From NCBI GenBank assembly GCA_030830385.1, contig JAURNA010000059.1:1-8566 (forward strand): a stretch of 8,566 nt of DNA, in the 5' to 3' direction. Below are positions 1 through 6,299 of the stretch, in pieces. The notes below the pieces were generated by a model. That model searched no databases. It worked only from the letters and a program-made list of their open reading frames with translations, and was not told the DNA's origin. A program made the position numbers and the translations under genes. Numbering within the stretch: position 1 is the stretch's first letter; each line of letters starts with the position of its first letter. This stretch comes from Crocinitomicaceae bacterium (GTDB lineage: Bacteria > Bacteroidota > Bacteroidia > Flavobacteriales_D > Crocinitomicaceae).

Positions 1-1
1 A

Positions 2-586
2 GTAAGTTCGGATGATGCCGATTCCCGGCTTGAGTTGAACCAACAGCGAAATCTGAATTTCAATTCTACGATTTGGGAAGCCGCAACAGGCGTTGAGCTG
101 CATTATTTCCCGTTTCGCATCGGCGACGATAGGTTCCGCGCTACAGGTTATATCTTCGCTCAGTTGGGTGCGTTTCGTATGAACCCGAAGACGGATTACA
201 ACGGGGACCAGGTTGAACTGCGTCCACTGGGAACAGAAGGGCAGGGAACATCGCTCAATTCAAAAAGCCGATACAATGCCATTCAGATTACAATGCCGCT
301 TGGGGTTGGAGGAAAATTCTCCTTTGGTGAACGCACGTGTCTGGGAATTGAATTTGGCCTTCGAAAGACCTTTACGGATTATCTCGACGACGTGGGAGCT
401 TCCGGTTATGCGGATTACGATCAACTGCTTGCTGAAAGCGGCCCATTGGTAGCCGAACTTTCCAACCGTTCAGGAGATCGCTTCGGTAAACGAGGAAATT
501 CCACCACAACAGACTGGTACATTTTCTCGGGCATCACACTCACGTTTCGACTTGGCGATCCGAGTACATGTTGGAGGGGACATTAA
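2..586 (+). CDS. DUF6089 family protein, C-terminal part (5' end outside window)
   Basis: The frame is open from the first bases of the window to the TAA at 584-586, giving about 194 residues of C-terminal sequence. The start lies upstream; the TTG at 35 is simply an internal Leu codon. The fragment alternates aromatic and polar residues like a small outer-membrane beta-barrel. It carries stretches I associate with the Bacteroidota family DUF6089: LGTEGQGT near 245, GIEFGLRKTFTDYLDDV near 345-395, and a final strand (DWYIFSGITLTFRL) before a short Cys-containing tail. The function of the family is not established; an outer-membrane or periplasmic location is an inference. In the genomes I remember, this gene follows nadK in the same direction. 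Here it lies on the opposite strand, convergent with the peptidyl-prolyl isomerase gene. No terminator with a T-tract is visible for it on the + strand. Confidence 0.8.
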   Translation, partial: VSSDDADSRLELNQQRNLNFNSTIWEAATGVELHYFPFRIGDDRFRATGYIFAQLGAFRMNPKTDYNGDQVELRPLGTEGQGTSLNSKSRYNAIQITMPLGVGGKFSFGERTCLGIEFGLRKTFTDYLDDVGASGYADYDQLLAESGPLVAELSNRSGDRFGKRGNSTTTDWYIFSGITLTFRLGDPSTCWRGH

Positions 587-699
587 AAACGATGTCATCG
601 GTTCATCCAATTCCGGACGGGGAAATTCAGGAAGCATTTCATCACAAAATTCCCCGGGTCGTTCTTCCCGCCTGATCAAGTTCAATGAATTCACGGCAC

Positions 700-730
700 A
701 AAAAAACCTCCGAAATGTACTCCGGAGGTT
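700..730 (-). terminator. Rho-independent terminator of the peptidyl-prolyl isomerase gene
   Basis: An 8-bp perfect stem pairs 705-712 (AACCTCCG on +) with 723-730 (CGGAGGTT) around a 10-base loop. Read on the minus strand, the stem is followed by a run of seven T (the A run at 700-706, two bases of which also pair in the stem). It begins 25 bases after the stop of the 756-1910 gene. The T-run is only on the minus-strand side, so it should not stop the + strand DUF6089 transcript efficiently. Confidence 0.88.
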
Positions 731-755
731 CTCGAAAGTGTTAAACAGCTAAAAG

Positions 756-1910
756 CTAATGATTGTGATCATGTCCGTCATGGTCGTGTCCATCGTGATT
801 GTGCCCATCTTGGATGTCCGGTCCCTGATCAGAGGGTGGAACCAAATTCATGATCTGCAAGTCGAATACAAGGTCGGAATAAGGTGGAATTTTCGGTGGG
901 CGTCCATTCGCTCCGTAAGCTGAGTAATAAGGAATGAAAATGGTAATTTTTCCTCCGTTTCCTATCATTGCCAATCCTTCTTCGAATCCGGGAACCATGC
1001 GTTGAACTTTGTACTGAAAGTCCATCGGTTGACCACGATCGTACGATGCGTCAAATTTCTCTCCTCCACGACGGAATGTTCCGCGGTAATGAACTGAGAG
1101 ATTCGTTCCTTCAATTGGTTTTGGCCCCGTTCCTTCCTCGTCGATGATGTACACCAGACCTGTTTCTGAAAGTACAGCATTCGGATGTTCAGCTTTGATT
1201 TGTTCGAACATTTCTTTGCTGTAATCTTCCGGGCTCATTGCCGCAATGCGTTCCATTTGCTTACGCTCTTTTTCTTCTTCCTCCTTTTTGATCTTGTACA
1301 CGTTGTCGAATGCCGCCTGAGCATCCCACTTCTTCGCTACTTTCCCTTTGCGAATGATCCGAACTTGGGTCATTACGTCTTCTTGCGCGATTGCGTTTAC
1401 AACGTCTTGGCCTTGCACCACATGACCAAACACAGTGTGCTTACCGTCCAGCCATGGTGTTGCTTTATGGGTAATGAAGAATTGGCTTCCGTTTGTGTTC
1501 GGTCCGGAGTTTGCCATAGACAAAATCCCGGGTCCTGTGTGACTGAGGTCTGGAGACGTTTCGTCGTAAAAACGGTATCCCGGATTTCCGGTTCCGTTTC
1601 CGAGCGGACAACCTCCCTGAATCATGAAATCTTCGATTACACGGTGAAATTTCAGTCCATCGTAATACGGAGACGAAATTTTTGTGGAGTCTACCTGAAA
1701 ATTTCCTTCAATCAATCCAACGAAATTTCCTACGGTCATTGGAGTTTGCTCGTGCTCAAGCTTACATATGATCACACCTTTAGAAGTTGTGAACTCAACA
1801 TAGATTCCCTGTTCCAGTTTCGGTTTTTTGGGTTTTTTGTCTTTTTGAGGAACTGCGAAAGCTGTTCCGGCGAAGAGTACTGTGATTAACACGAATGCAA
1901 ATTGTCTCAT
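756..1910 (-). CDS. Exported dual-domain peptidyl-prolyl cis-trans isomerase (cyclophilin-FKBP) with His-rich tail
   Basis: This 384-residue protein should catalyse cis-trans isomerisation of X-Pro bonds in the periplasm. Residues 1-19 form a signal peptide with an AFA cleavage site, followed by a Lys/Pro-rich spacer (22-31). Residues about 36-190 are a cyclophilin domain with the usual active-site set: R90, F95, M96, Q98, A133, F145, W153, L154, H158. A charged Lys/Glu segment (about 208-222), probably helical, links to an FKBP domain (about 255-357) with VHYRG (Y275), F286-D287, VPGF (F309), AYGANG (Y332) and F349; the FKBP12 Trp is replaced by Phe, common in bacterial members. The last 15 residues contain seven His alternating with Asp/Gly/Asn, resembling the metal-binding tail of SlyD. 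Cyclophilin-FKBP fusions (dual-family immunophilins) are known, including, as I recall, in flavobacteria. The gene has its own terminator and probably its own promoter. Confidence 0.93.
   Translation of the reverse strand: MRQFAFVLITVLFAGTAFAVPQKDKKPKKPKLEQGIYVEFTTSKGVIICKLEHEQTPMTVGNFVGLIEGNFQVDSTKISSPYYDGLKFHRVIEDFMIQGGCPLGNGTGNPGYRFYDETSPDLSHTGPGILSMANSGPNTNGSQFFITHKATPWLDGKHTVFGHVVQGQDVVNAIAQEDVMTQVRIIRKGKVAKKWDAQAAFDNVYKIKKEEEEKERKQMERIAAMSPEDYSKEMFEQIKAEHPNAVLSETGLVYIIDEEGTGPKPIEGTNLSVHYRGTFRRGGEKFDASYDRGQPMDFQYKVQRMVPGFEEGLAMIGNGGKITIFIPYYSAYGANGRPPKIPPYSDLVFDLQIMNLVPPSDQGPDIQDGHNHDGHDHDGHDHNH
759..806 (-). other. His/Asp/Gly repeat encoding a metal-binding tail
   Basis: The last codons of the isomerase gene encode an imperfect repeat of the unit His-Asp-Gly-His-Asp, with seven His between residues 370 and 384. 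The DNA is correspondingly repetitive (GTCCATCGTG / GTCCGTCATG units on +), so its length could vary between strains. Binding of nickel, zinc or copper is inferred by analogy to SlyD and other His-rich tails. Confidence 0.7.
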
Positions 1911-1930
1911 GGGATTATTTTTTTAGCGTA

Positions 1931-1966
1931 TAAAAATACATTTTCGGTCAGGTCTATACAAGCAAA
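1931..1966 (-). promoter_or_regulatory. Possible Bacteroidota-type promoter for the isomerase gene
   Basis: On the minus strand a -7-like box TATTTTTA (1931-1938, seven of eight to TAnnTTTG) lies about 20 bases before the ATG. A TTTG (1963-1966) sits 24 bases further upstream, slightly more than the usual 17-23. The 77-base gap after nadK makes a separate promoter reasonable, but the match is imperfect. Confidence 0.35.
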
Positions 1967-1987
1967 AGCCTTGCCGGGATTGAAAAT

Positions 1988-2863
1988 TCAGTTTCTTTTG
2001 TCAATTCCCCAGAGCATTTTGTTTCGGATCGTGTCCAGAAAGTTGTCTTCGAATTTGATCACATTTATCATAAAATCGGCCTTGTGAACGGTAACCTCTT
2101 CTCCCTGACTAATGCTCATGGATTTTCCGTCCAAACTCACAAGGTACTTACGGCTTCGTCCTTCCACACTCAACTTGATTGGCATGTGATCGGGAACTAC
2201 CATTGGCCGAACGTTTAAATTGTGCGGAGCAATCGGAGTAAGAATGTGTACCTGACAGCCAGGAGTAATGATGGGTCCACCGCAACTCAGGCTGTACGCT
2301 GTAGAACCGGAAGGCGTCGCAACGATTAATCCGTCTGCCCAGTATGAATTCAGGTATTTTCCTTCCAGGCTCGCGTGCACGGTGATCATCGAGGAAGTAT
2401 CTTTTTTCTGAAGGGTAATTTCATTCAGGGCAATGTTCTCTTCGCCGAAAATGTTGTTTTCTGTTTCAACCCGGATCAAGGAGCGCTTCTGGTGAACGTA
2501 GTTTTTGTCCTTCACCATTTCCATGGCTTCGGAAATGTGTTCCTTTCCGATATTCGCAAGGAAACCAAGTCTTCCCGTATTGATACCCATCACCGGAACG
2601 CCCGAATCACGAACGAACTTAACGTTCTTCATAAAAGTACCATCACCGCCGATACTGAAGCTGAGGTCTATTCCTGTTTTGAGGTCGTGGTGTGTGCTGA
2701 ACTCATCCACATGTTCAGGAAGCCCAATGCGTTTTACCAGCGTTTCTTTCAGGTCTTTGTGAATGATTGCATTCCATCCAAAATCCTTTAGTATGCCAAG
2801 GAATTCGCTAAAGTACGGGAGGTTTTGTTTGACGACCTTCTGTCCAAAAACGGAAACGTTCAT
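1988..2863 (-). CDS. nadK: NAD kinase
   Basis: This cytoplasmic enzyme phosphorylates NAD to NADP with ATP or another phosphate donor. At 291 residues it has the normal length. The diagnostic GGDGT motif is at 72-76, within SIGGDGTFMKNV. It is followed by GINTGRLGFLA (93-103), the NE pair of the NAD site (147-148, in ALNEIT), and the long signature from DGLIVATPSGSTAYS to GGPI (178-198). PIAPHNLNVRP lies at 210-220. The N-terminal region starts MNVSVFGQKV, a normal Rossmann-like first strand, supporting the chosen ATG. The start is 2 bases after the stop of the CBS-domain gene, so the two are almost certainly co-transcribed and perhaps translationally coupled. No terminator is visible in the 77 bases after its stop. 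Confidence 0.97.
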   Translation of the reverse strand: MNVSVFGQKVVKQNLPYFSEFLGILKDFGWNAIIHKDLKETLVKRIGLPEHVDEFSTHHDLKTGIDLSFSIGGDGTFMKNVKFVRDSGVPVMGINTGRLGFLANIGKEHISEAMEMVKDKNYVHQKRSLIRVETENNIFGEENIALNEITLQKKDTSSMITVHASLEGKYLNSYWADGLIVATPSGSTAYSLSCGGPIITPGCQVHILTPIAPHNLNVRPMVVPDHMPIKLSVEGRSRKYLVSLDGKSMSISQGEEVTVHKADFMINVIKFEDNFLDTIRNKMLWGIDKRN

Positions 2864-2865
2864 GC

Positions 2866-3528
2866 CTAGAGATTCAGGTAATTCATCAATGCATCGTAAC
2901 GAAATTGCATGTCTTCTTCGTATTCACTCCGCTGAAACGACGCTTTGATGACATAATCATATCTTTCAAATGTACGAATTATCCGATCCAGTTCGGTCGT
3001 GTTGATTTTCAGGGTTACCTCAATGTTGGTGGAGTCGGTGGAGCTCATAATGTACGAGCTGAGAATTTTGGCATCGTTACTTTCCACAATTTGTGCGATT
3101 TGCGCCATGGAGTAATCGGTATTCGCCATCTCCAGAACGATAATTCCACCGTTTTCCTTGATGCTGCCTGTGTTCGCGATGAGTTTGATCAGGTGGTGAA
3201 CAGTGGTGCAACCGATGTAATGTTCCTCCTCATCAAGGATGGGGATAACACTCAATTTATATTCTGCGATTCGCGCCAAAACCTGATAAATGTGGTGATT
3301 TGACAGCACGAATGGCCGTGGAAGGTGCTGAAATAATACATCCAATGATTCTTCCACCTGAGCCTGGTCCAAAATGTCAGTTTCCGACACGACCCCTACA
3401 AAATTTCCATTCTTGAGAACCGGGAGATGAGAAACCTTAAATTCTTCCATCCATGCAAGTGCCTTTTCACCTGTATCCAGGTGTGTCAGGGGGGGGATTT
3501 CTTCCGTTATGAGATCTCGTGCCGTCAT
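2866..3528 (-). CDS. CBS-domain pair protein with C-terminal ACT-like domain
   Basis: The 220-residue cytoplasmic protein has two CBS motifs: about 1-55 (HLPVLKNGNFVGVVSETDIL) and 72-120 (SVIPILDEEEHYIGCTTVHHLI). These are followed by an ACT-like segment, about 127-195 (GGIIVLEM, then a beta-alpha-beta pattern ending near FERYDYVIKASF). The layout resembles AcuB-type proteins. CBS pairs commonly bind adenine nucleotides and ACT domains bind small metabolites, so a sensor or regulator role is likely, but the ligand and target are unknown. It is the first gene of a pair with nadK, two bases apart, suggesting a link to NAD(P) or adenylate status (inference). It is divergent from pdxJ, with 65 bases between the starts. 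Codons 11-14 contain an uninterrupted run of eight C on the coding strand, a potential slippage site. Confidence 0.9.
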   Translation of the reverse strand: MTARDLITEEIPPLTHLDTGEKALAWMEEFKVSHLPVLKNGNFVGVVSETDILDQAQVEESLDVLFQHLPRPFVLSNHHIYQVLARIAEYKLSVIPILDEEEHYIGCTTVHHLIKLIANTGSIKENGGIIVLEMANTDYSMAQIAQIVESNDAKILSSYIMSSTDSTNIEVTLKINTTELDRIIRTFERYDYVIKASFQRSEYEEDMQFRYDALMNYLNL

Positions 3529-3569
3529 AGTTGCTAAGGTAGTATAATAATCCTTTTCAAGTTGCTAAG
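3529..3569. repeat. Ten-base direct repeat AGTTGCTAAG in the CBS/pdxJ divergent region
   Basis: AGTTGCTAAG occurs at 3529-3538 and again at 3560-3569, about three helical turns apart (31 bases start to start). The first copy abuts the CBS start codon and the second overlaps the probable pdxJ -7 box. It could be an operator pair or chance. Confidence 0.45.
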
Positions 3570-3573
3570 TTTG
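3566..3573 (+). promoter_or_regulatory. Probable pdxJ promoter -7 element
   Basis: TAAGTTTG matches the Bacteroidota primary sigma factor element TAnnTTTG exactly and lies 20 bases before the pdxJ ATG, predicting a 5' leader of about 15 bases. A clear -33 TTTG at 17-23 bases upstream is not seen, so this rests on the -7 box and its position. Confidence 0.5.
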
Positions 3574-3593
3574 TACAGCAAAAATCATTCCGA

Positions 3594-4307
3594 ATGAAGA
3601 CGAAACTGAGTGTGAATGTAAACAAAGTAGCGACCCTGAGAAATGCGCGGGGAGGAAACCTTCCGAATGTGTTGCAGGTAGCACTTGATTGTGAGCGATT
3701 TGGAGCAGATGGGATTACGGTGCACCCGCGTCCGGATGAACGTCATATTACAAGGCAAGATGTGTATGATCTGGCTGATAACGTGACAACGGAATTCAAC
3801 ATCGAGGGGTATCCGGATCAGCGATATCTGGACATGGTATTGGAGGTATTGCCCGATCAGGCGACATTGGTTCCGGATCCTCCGGGGGTATTGACGTCGA
3901 ATGCGGGATGGAAAACACGAGCGCATCTTGATTTTCTTACAGAAATTGCCGCGAAGTTGAGAGAACACGGCATTCGATCCTCCATTTTTGTGGATACGGA
4001 CCGGGAGAACATTGAATACGCTGCAAAAGCGGGAGTGGATCGAATCGAATTGTACACGGGTCCGTATGCTGAACAATATGCACAAAATCGGAAAAAGGCC
4101 GTAGCACCGTACGCAGAAGCTGCAAAAATTGCGCTGGATTGCGGATTGGGAATCAATGCCGGACATGATTTGAATCTGGAAAACCTGAAGTATTTCGGTG
4201 AGCAGGTACCCGGATTGCTGGAGACGTCTATCGGTCACGCGATCATTAGTGACGCGCTGTACTTTGGGTTGGAAAATACCATTCAACAGTACAAACGACT
4301 GCTCTAA
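3594..4307 (+). CDS. pdxJ: Pyridoxine 5'-phosphate synthase
   Basis: PdxJ condenses 1-deoxy-D-xylulose 5-phosphate with 3-amino-2-oxopropyl phosphate to give pyridoxine 5'-phosphate, the last ring-forming step of the DXP-dependent vitamin B6 pathway, in the cytoplasm. The protein is 237 residues, the normal TIM-barrel length. Visible motifs are VNVNKVATLRNARGG (7-21), GADGITVHPRPDERHI (37-52) with H44, FNIEGYP with E71, and GLGINAGHDL with H191; these fit the catalytic His/Glu/His of E. coli PdxJ. SIGHAIISDAL (212-222) is the phosphate-binding end. Positions 10-11 are Asn-Lys where the E. coli enzyme has Asp-His. The ATG at 3594 gives the usual MKTKLSVNVNK start. The gene is divergent from CBS-nadK, and its stop overlaps that of dnaG by 4 bases in convergent orientation. 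Confidence 0.97.
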   Translation: MKTKLSVNVNKVATLRNARGGNLPNVLQVALDCERFGADGITVHPRPDERHITRQDVYDLADNVTTEFNIEGYPDQRYLDMVLEVLPDQATLVPDPPGVLTSNAGWKTRAHLDFLTEIAAKLREHGIRSSIFVDTDRENIEYAAKAGVDRIELYTGPYAEQYAQNRKKAVAPYAEAAKIALDCGLGINAGHDLNLENLKYFGEQVPGLLETSIGHAIISDALYFGLENTIQQYKRLL

Positions 4308-6292
4308 CCGGTTACGATTCTTCCCAATTTCTCAGCGATCAATTTTTTGACGTTGATTAAGGCGACGTGTTCGGAAAGTAAATCCATCAATTCTTCCTCT
4401 TTCATTTCGCTGCGCTTTTCGGACAACACTTCCTGGATTTCCAGAATGCGCTTCTGGATCTTGGATAATTTAAAGTTCATTACAGAACCCATTACGGCTT
4501 CTTTCAATTTATCCTTTTCGGTATTGGTGAAGATGTTGTATTTCGTTTCCCACTTTTTGGAGAGTGTTTTCTCACTCATTTCAAGATCACTTACAAAGCA
4601 CACAATTTCCTGATCTTCCAAACGCATGAAGTAACTGGGTTTCAATAAGGTGTTTTCGGTGAGAGAATTGGAAATTAAGGCATGCATTCGACTGAATACA
4701 GGATTGTCAAAGACCAATTCATCTACATCGAGTTCGTGGCAAATGATTTCCGCAACGCTGTTTTCAACGGTTTCTTCTTCTCCCTTTTCGTTTGTGAATG
4801 TTTCCACAAGAGCCAGTGATCCATATTGAACCAGTTTTTGCATCAGATCAATTTCGCTTGGATCAATCTTAGGCCTGAATCCGGTTGAGGCGGCTTCTTG
4901 AACTTCCGGAGGCGGAAGGGAAGGATCGGGAATAGGCTCGACAGGTCGCTCACGAACTGCTCGTCGGCTATCACGTTCTTGCTTGTCCTGACGCAAACGA
5001 GCCAGTTCACGGGTCACCATTTGCTCGTTCATATCGAAGCGTTGCGCAATGGTCTGCATATATACGCTGCGTGTAATGGGGTCGGGGATTAACGAAACGG
5101 ATTCAACGATGTCCCGAATGAGGCTTGCACGTTTGATCGGGTCTTCACCATCGGTTTTGAGCAGAATGTCGGTTTTGAAGGAGATGAAATCCTGTGCATG
5201 ATCCAAAAGATATGTTTCCAATTCTGTCGCACTCGATTTTTTCGCGAATGAATCCGGGTCTTCACCCTCCGGGAACAGAACTACTTTCACGTTCATTCCT
5301 TCTTCCAGAATCAGGTCAATTCCACGGAACGAAGCCCTGATCCCCGCGGCATCACCATCGTAGAGAATCGTAATGTTTTTCGTGTAACGCTTTACCAGAC
5401 GGATTTGTTCCTTCGTGAGTGCCGTTCCGGAAGATGAAACGACGTTTTGAATTCCCGATTGGTACATGCTGATTACATCGGTGTACCCTTCACAGAGAAA
5501 GCACTGATCGTATTTGATGATATCACTTTTGGCAAAGTACAGACCATAGAGAATTTCGCTCTTGTTGTAAATGATGCTCTCCGGCGAGTTAAAGTACTTG
5601 GCGATTTTCTTGTCGGATTGTAGCGTTCTACCCCCAAATCCCAACACACGACCCGAAATGCTGTGAATCGGGAACATGACACGTCCACGGAAGAAGTCAA
5701 AGTAACGATCGTCCTTGGATTTGGTCAAACCAACCTTCTCAAGGTATTCACGTTTGTATCCTTTTTCCTTTGCTTTGGATGTAAAAGCATCGCTTACGTT
5801 CAGACAATAACCGAGTTGAAACTTCTCAATGATATCCGGCCGGAATCCGCGCTCGACAAAATAGGACAAGCCGATTTTCTTCCCTTCGTCTGATTCTTGA
5901 AGATTTTTCACGAAGTGATCCCGGGCAAATTCGTTGATGATGTGCAGACTTTCACGCTCGGAAATCGCCTCAAGTTCTTCCCGTGTGGCCGGACGATCTT
6001 CCGGAATGGTGATCCCGTATTTATCGGCGAGCCACCGCAATGCTTCCGGGTAAGAGAAATGCTCTTTTTCCATCAGGAAGGTCACGACGGAACCTCCTTT
6101 TCCTGACGAGAAGCATTTGAATATCTGTTTAGCAGGTGAAACAACGAACGAGGGCGTTTTTTCATCCGTAAACGGACTCAATCCTTTGAGGCTGGATCCT
6201 GCTCGTTTTAGGTTGACAAATTCTCCGATGACCTCCTCAATACGAGCAGTCTGCATAATGTCGTCGATAATATGCGGAGGGATTTTTGCCAT
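4304..6292 (-). CDS. dnaG: DNA primase
   Basis: DnaG synthesises RNA primers on single-stranded DNA at the replication fork and interacts with the replicative helicase. The protein has 662 residues in the usual three parts. The N-terminal zinc-ribbon region (about 33-95) is recognisable by KGLSPFTDEKTPSFVVSP and CFSSGKGGSVVTFLM, but the CPFH and CxxC ligands read S39, T42, C60 and S63, so only one ligand remains. The polymerase core (about 115-430) has the KYFNSPES motif (232-239) and an intact TOPRIM site: E268 in CEGYTDV, D312 and D314 in YDGDAAG, D345 and D347 in EDPD. A Pro/Arg-rich linker (about 440-465) leads to a helical helicase-binding region (about 478-662). The start follows the lipoprotein gene stop by 7 bases and gives the expected beginning MAKIPPHIID. 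It is the last gene of the cluster and has no visible terminator before pdxJ. Confidence 0.97.
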   Translation of the reverse strand: MAKIPPHIIDDIMQTARIEEVIGEFVNLKRAGSSLKGLSPFTDEKTPSFVVSPAKQIFKCFSSGKGGSVVTFLMEKEHFSYPEALRWLADKYGITIPEDRPATREELEAISERESLHIINEFARDHFVKNLQESDEGKKIGLSYFVERGFRPDIIEKFQLGYCLNVSDAFTSKAKEKGYKREYLEKVGLTKSKDDRYFDFFRGRVMFPIHSISGRVLGFGGRTLQSDKKIAKYFNSPESIIYNKSEILYGLYFAKSDIIKYDQCFLCEGYTDVISMYQSGIQNVVSSSGTALTKEQIRLVKRYTKNITILYDGDAAGIRASFRGIDLILEEGMNVKVVLFPEGEDPDSFAKKSSATELETYLLDHAQDFISFKTDILLKTDGEDPIKRASLIRDIVESVSLIPDPITRSVYMQTIAQRFDMNEQMVTRELARLRQDKQERDSRRAVRERPVEPIPDPSLPPPEVQEAASTGFRPKIDPSEIDLMQKLVQYGSLALVETFTNEKGEEETVENSVAEIICHELDVDELVFDNPVFSRMHALISNSLTENTLLKPSYFMRLEDQEIVCFVSDLEMSEKTLSKKWETKYNIFTNTEKDKLKEAVMGSVMNFKLSKIQKRILEIQEVLSEKRSEMKEEELMDLLSEHVALINVKKLIAEKLGRIVTG

Positions 6293-6299
6293 TTACATG

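Noticed and set aside
35..37. TTG at 35 as the start of the first gene
   Set aside because: The frame is open upstream to the window edge and the sequence is only the C-terminal part of its family, so this is an internal codon.
618..656. Inverted repeat CGGGGAA...TTCCCCG as a possible + strand terminator
   Set aside because: The stem is 7 bp with a 25-base loop and no following T-run, so it is weak and unlike a rho-independent terminator.
552..752. Small open frame on + after the DUF6089 gene
   Set aside because: It overlaps the end of the DUF6089 gene, runs through the terminator hairpin and has no recognisable product.
1185..1889. Open frame of 234 codons on + opposite the isomerase gene
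   Set aside because: It is the antisense shadow of a well-supported two-domain isomerase gene; its product is Phe/Val/Cys-rich without a recognisable domain.
3585..4286. Open frame of 233 codons on minus opposite pdxJ
   Set aside because: Near full-length antisense of a clear pdxJ; the Arg/Ile/Cys-rich product shows no family features, and its length reflects codon use on the other strand.
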